A stretch of DNA of 19,289 nt, from the NCBI GenBank assembly GCA_964353255.1, contig CAYGVJ010000106.1, positions 1-19,289 on the forward strand, read 5' to 3'. Below are positions 1 to 7,673 of the stretch, one piece after another (within the stretch, counting starts at the first letter, position 1; the number at the start of each line of letters is the position of its first letter). This stretch comes from VFZS01 sp964353255. GTDB taxonomy: Bacteria; Acidobacteriota; Terriglobia; Bryobacterales; Bryobacteraceae. The notes under the pieces are model-generated. The model was not told the DNA's origin and made no database searches. It saw only the letters and a program-made list of their open reading frames with translations. A program made the position numbers and the translations under genes.

Positions 1-72
1 TCCAACAAGACTCTGCCCATGCTGGGCACACTGGCGCGGACTCTCAGTCTGCCGCATCGAGACTCCAGAAAC

Positions 73-115
73 CCGCCTCGACACGATTGTCGAGGCGGCA
101 AGCAAGAGTGCTTGC
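73..115. repeat. Two tandem tetraloop hairpins
   Basis: The first hairpin pairs CCGCCTCGACA (73-83) with TGTCGAGGCGG (88-98), an 11-bp perfect stem around a 4-nt loop. The second pairs GCAAGCA (98-104) with TGCTTGC (109-115), a 7-bp perfect stem, also around a 4-nt loop. They share base 98. No T-run follows, so they are not typical intrinsic terminators. They look like REP-type extragenic palindromes, which is an inference. Confidence 0.6.
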
Positions 116-156
116 GCCACGAAAAGGAGGCGCTTTCCCCTTAAGTTAGCGCTTAT

Positions 157-174
157 GGGTCAGGGGACCTGCCC
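157..174. repeat. Short hairpin with one bulge
   Basis: GGG (157-159) and CAGG (161-164) pair with CCTG (168-171) and CCC (172-174). The T at 160 is bulged and the loop is 3 nt. It lies between the two tandem hairpin pairs. On its own it is weak evidence of function. Confidence 0.35.
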
Positions 175-193
175 TACTGGGCGCAGTTGTAAG

Positions 194-239
194 GCGGACG
201 CCCCCGTCCGCGTTCGGCCCCCTGGCCGAACTCTTTATT
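194..239 (+). terminator. Tandem tetraloop hairpins followed by a T-rich stretch
   Basis: GCGGACG (194-200) pairs with CGTCCGC (205-211), and GTTCGGCC (212-219) pairs with GGCCGAAC (224-231). Both are perfect stems with 4-nt loops, directly abutting. The second is followed by TCTTTATT (232-239), so it could act as a weak rho-independent terminator for transcription entering from the left. It lies 60 nt upstream of the prenyl synthase start, so it could equally be part of that gene's leader. Confidence 0.45.
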
Positions 240-298
240 ACGGACGGATTACCGCCGTTTGCCACCCACCCGCCCCAGCGAGTAGACTGGGAACTTCC

Positions 299-1300
299 AT
301 GCCCATCGGCAAAGTCCGGCGGCCCCCGGGCCCCGCGGAAATCCTGGAAGCCGTCGAGGGAGAGCTTGGTCTGGTCGAGCGCGTGATCGGGCTGGAGTCG
401 GTGGCCTCGGTCGAGGTCCTGACCGCCATGACCCGCTACCTGCAAGCCAGCGGCGGCAAGCGCCTCCGGCCGATGCTGGTTCTGCTGGCCTCGAAACTGG
501 TGGGCGACAGCGGGGAAGCCGCCATCCGCATGGCAGCCGTCGTCGAAATGGTCCACGCGGCCACGCTGGTCCACGACGACGTCATCGACAGCGGCGAGAC
601 GCGCCGCGGCCGTCCTTCCGTCAACGTGAAGTGGGGCAACCACGCGGCCGTGCTCGCCGGAGACTGGCTTTACATGCAGGCTTTTCAGATGGCGTTGCGC
701 GAGCGGAACTTCCGCATCCTGGAGATCCTCAGCGACGTGACGCAGCGCATGGTGGAAGGGGAGCTCCTGCAACTGGAGCGCCTGGGCTCCGCCAGGGTTA
801 CGGAGGCCGACTACATGGATGTGGTCGATCGCAAGACCGCCGCGCTGTTCTCGGCCTCGGCGCGCTTGGGCACAGTCGTGGCCGGAGGCGACGAGGATAC
901 CGAAGAGAAACTGGGCGCCTTCGCCTGGAACGTGGGCATGGCCTTTCAGTTGGCCGACGACATCCTGGATTTCACGGCGCAGCCCTCGGTGCTGGGCAAG
1001 CCGGTGGGCAACGACCTGGTCGAGGGCAAAGTCACCCTGCCTATGATCTATGCGCTGGAGGAAGCCTCCGGCGAGGAACGGCGGCTGGTCGAGACGGTGC
1101 TCAAGGAGCGCAGCTACCGCCGGGTGCCCTTCGCCGCGGTTTTGAACCTGCTGGAACGGCGCCGGGGCATCGAGCGGGTGCGCGAGCGCGCCCAACTGTT
1201 CACCGACGCCGCGCGTCAGCTCCTGGCCCCCCTCGTTGATTCTCCTTACCAGCGGGCCTTGCTAACCCTGGCCGAGCTGGTCACCGACCGCCGCTACTGA
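299..1300 (+). CDS. Long-chain polyprenyl diphosphate synthase
   Basis: This trans-prenyltransferase makes the long isoprenoid diphosphate tail used for quinones by condensing isopentenyl diphosphate units onto an allylic primer. The 333-residue protein has GGKRLRP at about 52-58, the first Asp-rich motif DDVID at 93-97 and the second, DDILD, at 220-224. The fifth residue before the first motif is Ala88. In this family a small residue there usually means products longer than C20, so a hepta- to nonaprenyl synthase (IspB/HepT type) is likely; exact chain length cannot be read. ATG 299 is chosen because homology begins a few residues later, although no good Shine-Dalgarno sequence is seen. An in-frame ATG at 155 would add 48 implausible residues. 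The HDOD gene follows after 55 nt on the same strand. Confidence 0.93.
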   Translation: MPIGKVRRPPGPAEILEAVEGELGLVERVIGLESVASVEVLTAMTRYLQASGGKRLRPMLVLLASKLVGDSGEAAIRMAAVVEMVHAATLVHDDVIDSGETRRGRPSVNVKWGNHAAVLAGDWLYMQAFQMALRERNFRILEILSDVTQRMVEGELLQLERLGSARVTEADYMDVVDRKTAALFSASARLGTVVAGGDEDTEEKLGAFAWNVGMAFQLADDILDFTAQPSVLGKPVGNDLVEGKVTLPMIYALEEASGEERRLVETVLKERSYRRVPFAAVLNLLERRRGIERVRERAQLFTDAARQLLAPLVDSPYQRALLTLAELVTDRRY

Positions 1301-1355
1301 CAAGTTTCCCTGCCTTCCCGCCGATAACACAGATGTGAGCACCGGAGGGCCTAGT

Positions 1356-2198
1356 GTGGCTTCTGATCACTCGGTTCTCCGGGGCCTGGACCGGCTCCCC
1401 CCCTTCTCCCCGATCCTGAACCGGCTGCTGGCCTCCCTGGCCCGGGAAGATGTGTCCTTCGGCGAGCTGGCCGAGGTGATCGAGAAGGACACGGTGCTGG
1501 CCGGCAACGCGCTCCGGCTGGTGAATTCCGCCCTCTATGGCTTCGCGGGGACGGTCAACTCGGTCCGCCACGCCGTGGCCATCCTGGGCCTGAACAAGCT
1601 CCGCAACGTCGCCATGAGCATGTCGATCTCGAAGCTGTGGCGGAGCGTGTCCATGCCGGAGGGTTGGTCCAGCGCCCGCTTCAACATCCACTCAGTAGCC
1701 ACGGCGGTCCTCTCGGATTTGGTGGCGCAAAGAGTCCCTGTGCCTTACCCCGAAGGAGCGTTCGTGGCTGGCCTGTTGCATGACGTCGGCAAGCTGCTGA
1801 TTGCGATTTCTCTCCCGCGGGAGTACGTCGCCATACAGACGCTTTTCTCACGGGGGACCCGCGCGCTGGAGGAGTGCGAGCAGGAGGTCATAGGCGCCAC
1901 CCACTCGGTGCTCTCCGGGGTGGTGCTGGAGAAGTGGAACCTCCCTCCGCCGATCCGGCGCGCGGTTACTTTTCACCACTCCCCCCAGCAGGCCGACCAG
2001 GGCCAGCTCGACCTGAGCCATGTGGTGCAGGCTGCCGACCGCATCGCCCTGGACCTGGGGCACACCCTGCTGCCAGCGGGTGACGGGCCAACGCCGGCGC
2101 CCGGCGCTATGCTGGAGGGTCTCGGGCTCGACAGCCAGATGCGCGGGCTGCTCGAGCAGTTCCATTCCGAATTCGGGGTGCTCCGTACCTTCTTTTAA
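1356..2198 (+). CDS. HDOD domain protein
   Basis: HDOD proteins are HD-superfamily relatives found in bacterial signalling. Many lack hydrolase activity and act as regulatory scaffolds. The protein is about 280 residues and almost entirely HDOD. Visible family features are LRLVNSALYG near residues 52-62, the GLLHDVGKLL segment that keeps an HD pair, and a C-terminal EKWNLPPPIRRAV segment followed by HHSP. No GGDEF, EAL or receiver domain is attached. The start is GTG 1356, preceded by GGAGGG at 1344-1349 with 6-nt spacing; a GTG at 1335 is possible but has no ribosome binding site. It lies in a plus-strand run after the prenyl synthase and before two envelope proteins. Partner and signal are unknown. 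Confidence 0.88.
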   Translation: MASDHSVLRGLDRLPPFSPILNRLLASLAREDVSFGELAEVIEKDTVLAGNALRLVNSALYGFAGTVNSVRHAVAILGLNKLRNVAMSMSISKLWRSVSMPEGWSSARFNIHSVATAVLSDLVAQRVPVPYPEGAFVAGLLHDVGKLLIAISLPREYVAIQTLFSRGTRALEECEQEVIGATHSVLSGVVLEKWNLPPPIRRAVTFHHSPQQADQGQLDLSHVVQAADRIALDLGHTLLPAGDGPTPAPGAMLEGLGLDSQMRGLLEQFHSEFGVLRTFF

Positions 2199-2244
2199 GT
2201 GGGCGCCATCAAGGTTACACTGGAAGGCGAGGGGGAGACTCGGC

Positions 2245-2772
2245 ATGTACCCGAAGAGAGTCCTGATCGTCGCCCTGCTGGCGCTGGCGGGCGCCCTACT
2301 GAACCTGGGTTGCTCTTCCCAGAGGCCGGGGGCCGATGCCCGCGCCTACCGGATGGGCGACCCGGTCGCTGTGGGCGCGCTCGTCTACAACGTCAGCGAC
2401 ACAGAATGGCTGGACCAGCTTGGGTCAGGTCCCTCGGCGCGAATTCCGCAGAACCGGTTTCTGCTGATCCGCCTGACCGTGACCAACGGCGGGGCCAGCA
2501 ATTCCGCCATTCCGGAGATGACGCTGGTGGACTCGCGCGGCCAGACCTACCATGAGCTGACTGATGGGCAGGAGGTAAGCGAGTGGCTGGGATACCTGCG
2601 GACTGTCAGCCCGGCGCAGACGGAGCGCGGCCGCGTGCTTTTCGACGTCCCCACCGGGGCCTACCGGCTGCGCGTGACCAACGACGCCGAGCCGGGCAGC
2701 GAGCGCGCTGCGCTGATCGAGATCCCGCTTCAGATCACGCCCGTGCTGCCCAGCCCGCCGGCGGGAAGATAG
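2245..2772 (+). CDS. DUF4352-like lipoprotein
   Basis: This 175-residue protein has a short basic N-terminus, a hydrophobic stretch (about 6-20) and a Cys at 23 in the context LNLGCSS. That is a lipoprotein signal peptide, though the lipobox is off-consensus because Asn sits at -3. The rest (about 38-155) resembles the DUF4352/telokin-like beta-sandwich: a predicted strand with VGALVYNVSDTEW, then FLLIRLTVTNGG, then a VDSRGQTY turn. Such domains are found in secreted and surface proteins, and their role is mostly unknown. The start is ATG 2245 with the purine-rich GAGGGGGAG upstream. The next gene begins almost immediately, which suggests co-translation. Function cannot be assigned beyond an anchored envelope protein. 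Confidence 0.75.
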   Translation: MYPKRVLIVALLALAGALLNLGCSSQRPGADARAYRMGDPVAVGALVYNVSDTEWLDQLGSGPSARIPQNRFLLIRLTVTNGGASNSAIPEMTLVDSRGQTYHELTDGQEVSEWLGYLRTVSPAQTERGRVLFDVPTGAYRLRVTNDAEPGSERAALIEIPLQITPVLPSPPAGR

Positions 2773-2777
2773 AAGCC

Positions 2778-3614
2778 TTGCTGGCCGCGGGCCTGCTCAT
2801 CGCGCTGGCGCCCGCCGTCTGGTCTGGCGCCGCCCCCGCTCCCCTGGCCCTCGTCAAGCCCACCTTGCACCAGTACGAGGACGGCCCGATCCTCCCCGAG
2901 GACTTCCTGTTTGGTCCCGGCGAGACGGTCTTTCTGAGTTTCCAGATCGGCGGGTACAAGGTTTCCCCGGACTCCAGCATTCACCTCGCGTGCCGTATCG
3001 AGGCCGTGGACCCGGCGGGAGTGCCGCTGGCGGAGGTCTTCCAGCGCGAGATCAAAGCCGAGCTCACGCCCGAGGACAAGGACTGGATGCCGATGCTCCG
3101 TTACAGCGTGCCCACGCCGCCGCTGGGCGACCCGGGGACCTGCCGCATCCTGGTCCTGGTGAAGGACCTGCTGGCCGGCACGGAAACGAAAGCGGAGATT
3201 CCTTTCCGGCTGGGCGGGCGCCAGGTGGCGCCCAGCGACACCTTAGTGGTGCGCAATTTCCGCTTCCTACGCAGCGAAGAGGACCGGGAACCCCTCCCGG
3301 CGGCTGCCTACCGTCCCGGCGACACGCTGTGGGCCCGCTTCGAGATCCGGGGGTACAAGTACGGCCCCAACAACGCCGTCCACGTCGAGTACGGGCTGGC
3401 GGTGCTGGGTCCCAGCGGCAAGACGCTGTACACCGAGCCGCGAGCGGCCCTCGAGCAGACCAGCTCCTTCTATCCCAAGCGCTATCTGCCCGGCAGCCTG
3501 AGCCTCAACCTTCAGCCTAACGCCAAGCCCGGCGACTACACCATAGTCCTGAGCGTCCGCGACGAGATCGGCAAGCAAGTTTCCGAAACCAGCCACAGGT
3601 TCCGGATCGAGTAG
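2778..3614 (+). CDS. Exported protein with two copies of one beta-rich domain
   Basis: I do not recognise a named family. The frame opens with a hydrophobic stretch (LLAAGLLIALAPAVWSGA) that looks like a signal peptide, then about 255 residues. The mature part is an internal duplication: GPGETVFLSFQIGGYKVSPD in the first half matches RPGDTLWARFEIRGYKYGPN in the second, and both repeats continue through an aliphatic strand to a glycine turn. The domains are probably beta-sandwiches, perhaps binding or adhesion modules. There is no ATG at a sensible place. TTG 2778, 5 nt after the upstream stop and with GGGAAG at 2763-2768, is the best candidate; an ATA at 2769 is the alternative. The short distance suggests co-translation with the lipoprotein gene. 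The stop codon lies within a palindrome. Confidence 0.7.
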   Translation: MLAAGLLIALAPAVWSGAAPAPLALVKPTLHQYEDGPILPEDFLFGPGETVFLSFQIGGYKVSPDSSIHLACRIEAVDPAGVPLAEVFQREIKAELTPEDKDWMPMLRYSVPTPPLGDPGTCRILVLVKDLLAGTETKAEIPFRLGGRQVAPSDTLVVRNFRFLRSEEDREPLPAAAYRPGDTLWARFEIRGYKYGPNNAVHVEYGLAVLGPSGKTLYTEPRAALEQTSSFYPKRYLPGSLSLNLQPNAKPGDYTIVLSVRDEIGKQVSETSHRFRIE

Positions 3615-3634
3615 GGGCCGGGCATGCCCGGCCC

Positions 3635-3638
<4 letters not shown>
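3611..3638. terminator. Perfect 28-bp palindrome between convergent genes, holding both stop codons
   Basis: Bases 3611-3624 are the exact reverse complement of 3625-3638, with GGGCATGCCC at the centre. The TAG of the plus-strand gene (3612-3614) and the TAG of the minus-strand peptidase (3635-3637) both lie inside it. RNA from either strand could form a very stable stem, although the absent central spacer would force some unpaired central bases. There is no T-run on either side. It is probably a bidirectional transcription block or an RNA 3'-end stabiliser. Confidence 0.6.
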
Positions 3639-6033
<2,395 letters not shown>

Positions 6034-6052
6034 AGACGTGTCCAGTGTAGCT

Positions 6053-6165
6053 GTTTCGCGCCAAGCGCGCCAAGATCCCGCCAAGAACGCAAGGATTTCT
6101 TATTCTTTATTTCCTGATGTTCACTTGGCGAGCTTTGCGGGACCTTGGCGTTCCTGGCGCGAAAC
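6053..6165. repeat. Large imperfect inverted repeat of the CGCCAAG-rich family
   Basis: The left arm (6053-6093) and the right arm (6124-6165) are imperfect reverse complements over about 41 bp. Both are built from units such as CGCCAAG and CCCGC. The loop (6094-6123) is strikingly AT-rich for this window. The right arm overlaps the last 14 codons and the stop region of the histidine kinase gene. A relative of the right arm occurs in direct orientation at 7581-7627. No transposase gene is present. Confidence 0.7.
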
Positions 6166-7488
6166 CGAAAGTGGAACCCGCACGTCAATCCGCGCGCCCT
6201 CACCGGGGCGAGATCTCAGAGACAAGCTCCCGGACACCAGCCGGACCCGTTCCTCCATGCTGGTCAAGCCCAGTCCCTCGGTGCTCTTCGCCGACTCGGG
6301 CTCGAAACCGACCCCGAAGTCTTCAATGGAGAGGCGGACGCCACTGGAGGTTCCCGCCAGCGTGACCGTGGCCCGTGGAGAACGGGAATGCCGGGCAATG
6401 TTGCGGAGGGCCTCTTGTGTTACCCGGTACAGGCACAAAGCGACATCCTGCGGAAGGCGGTGGGGGAGGTCCCGATGCCTGGCCTCCACCTTGATCCCCT
6501 CCCGCTTGGAGAACTCCGCACAGTAGGATTTCAAGGCCACGGCCAATCCCAGGTGCTCCAGTATCGAGGGGTGCAGTTGATGGGCGATGCGGCTGAGCTG
6601 GTTGGATACCTCCACCACCCGGCTTCTGATCGCTTCAAGCCGATCCCGGATCAGCTCTGGAGAGAGCGGGAGCTGCTGCTCCAGCGCTTCCAGGTCCACG
6701 GCCAGCATGGCCAGCTTCTGGTTCAGGTCGTCGTGCAGCTCGCGCGCGACCCATTTGCGCTCCGTCTCCTGCGCCGTGAGCGCGCTCGCGTGCGCTTTGC
6801 GCAGCGCATCTTCGACCCGTTGACGGTCCTGAATATAGGTAAGGAACCTCTCTATCTCACGCGCCATCTGGTCCGGCTTCAATAACTCCGCTGGCGGGAC
6901 GTAGGAGAAGTTGCGGCAGACCGCCTCGCCATAGACCACGATCGGATGGATGCGAATCGCGCCGAGGATGACCTCTGGCGAGGAGCGTCGCCGGTTGTAC
7001 TGGCAGATGGCTAGGCACTTGTTCGCCGGAAAGAAGTAGTTCAGCTTGCTTTCATATTCCATCAAGCGCTCGCCGCCGGGATCGCCGCCCAGTGCCCAGG
7101 TCGTCTCGCCCGTCACCCTGAGGGCAGCAAAGCCTGCTGCAATGGCTGAGTCAGCGGCCTCCTTGAGGAACCTGATCATCGAATCAGGGTCGAAATGCTC
7201 TTGCCTGAGATAGGTCTCTTGCTTGCTGCTCACGCTCAGGGCGCCCGATTCGAGGGCGGAATCGACGTCGATTCCCTCGGCGCGCATGGCCTCTAGCACC
7301 GCGGCCACGCTGTTGTCGTCGGCGAAATAGAGGCACTTCTCGCCGCGCTCCAACCCAATCCGAATGTAGGGAATGACCGTGGCGAACTGTTCCTGCTGGG
7401 TTTCATAAACCAAGCAGAGGTGATCGTGGGGCGCGAGTCGTTCGAGCGCCTCAAGAAGCTCGGTTTTCGCTCTGGTTGGAGGATCCAT
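6121..7488 (-). CDS. MEDS-domain sensor histidine kinase
   Basis: This is a cytoplasmic two-component sensor kinase of 455 residues with no membrane segment. Residues about 18-200 form a MEDS (DcmR-type sensory) domain, with HDHLCLVYE at 21-29, YFADDN, and KCLAICQYNRRR. Residues about 245-310 form a HisKA_3 dimerisation domain with phospho-acceptor His252 in ARELHDDLNQKL. Residues about 345-440 are a HATPase_c domain with QEALRNIARHS, DFGVGFEP and GLGLTSMEERV. This is the NarL/DesK kinase layout, so the partner should be a LuxR-type response regulator, but none lies in the window. SD GGGAGG (7497-7502) sits 8 nt before ATG 7488. The C-terminal residues from about 442 are encoded by a dispersed repeat, so the natural end may once have been shorter or different. 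Confidence 0.92.
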   Translation of the reverse strand: MDPPTRAKTELLEALERLAPHDHLCLVYETQQEQFATVIPYIRIGLERGEKCLYFADDNSVAAVLEAMRAEGIDVDSALESGALSVSSKQETYLRQEHFDPDSMIRFLKEAADSAIAAGFAALRVTGETTWALGGDPGGERLMEYESKLNYFFPANKCLAICQYNRRRSSPEVILGAIRIHPIVVYGEAVCRNFSYVPPAELLKPDQMAREIERFLTYIQDRQRVEDALRKAHASALTAQETERKWVARELHDDLNQKLAMLAVDLEALEQQLPLSPELIRDRLEAIRSRVVEVSNQLSRIAHQLHPSILEHLGLAVALKSYCAEFSKREGIKVEARHRDLPHRLPQDVALCLYRVTQEALRNIARHSRSPRATVTLAGTSSGVRLSIEDFGVGFEPESAKSTEGLGLTSMEERVRLVSGSLSLRSRPGEGARIDVRVPLSVSRQERQGPAKLAK

Positions 7489-7504
7489 CGATCAAGCCTC
7501 CCAA

Positions 7505-7533
7505 GGCTGGCAGCCCTAGGAAGGCTGCAAGCC
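7505..7533 (-). promoter_or_regulatory. Leader hairpin just upstream of the histidine kinase ribosome binding site
   Basis: GGCT and GCAGCC (7505-7515, with an unpaired G at 7509) pair with GGCTGC and AGCC (7523-7533, with an unpaired A at 7529) around a 7-nt loop. In the minus-strand mRNA this stem ends two bases before the GGGAGG Shine-Dalgarno sequence. It could affect translation initiation, but no ligand or pairing alternative was seen. Confidence 0.35.
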
Positions 7534-7580
7534 GGGTTTTCCCCTTCGCACCTCTGGTCGCCAACCAGTGTACACCTTAT

Positions 7581-7627
7581 GTTCTCTTGGCGGGCTTCGC
7601 GGGACCTTGGCGTCCTTTGGGCGAAAG
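7581..7627. repeat. Second copy of the CGCCAAG-rich repeat
   Basis: Over 47 bp this matches 6119-6165 at 39 positions by my hand alignment, including a 15-base identical core (GCGGGACCTTGGCGT). It lies between the GH2 stop and the histidine kinase start, both on the minus strand. Only one arm was recognised here, so it is a solitary or degraded copy. Confidence 0.7.
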
Positions 7628-7646
7628 GCTTCTCGCGCCCAGGCGG

Positions 7647-7658
7647 CAGGGATCCCTG
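7647..7658. repeat. Perfect 12-bp palindrome downstream of the GH2 gene
   Basis: CAGGGATCCCTG is perfectly self-complementary and lies 16 bp past the GH2 stop on the minus strand. Flanking CGGCA and TGCCG can extend a larger stem. There is no T-run, so termination is only a possibility. Confidence 0.35.
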
Positions 7659-7673
7659 TTCGTTGCCGACAGC

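Larger units (their letters stand above)
1..298. other. Left-edge region without a recognisable gene, rich in hairpins
   Basis: No protein family is recognisable here. The reading frame of the downstream prenyl synthase stays open back to the left edge, but the translated stretch before position 299 is low-quality Arg/Pro/Cys-rich sequence that does not resemble the start of a prenyltransferase. I therefore treat it as non-coding. The region holds five short hairpins between 73 and 231, listed separately. I saw no convincing -35/-10 pair. The first 70 bases could be the 3' flank of a gene lying off the window. Confidence 0.5.

Noticed and set aside
155..298. N-terminal extension of the prenyl synthase from ATG 155
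   Set aside because: The 48 residues are Arg/Pro-rich, run through two perfect hairpins and do not resemble family N-termini; ATG 299 fits the family.
6959..7018. YNRRRS(S/T)P motif shared by the MEDS kinase and the J-domain protein (10446-10475)
   Set aside because: The shared stretch is about eight residues, falls in unrelated folds and has no flanking similarity, so chance is the simplest explanation.
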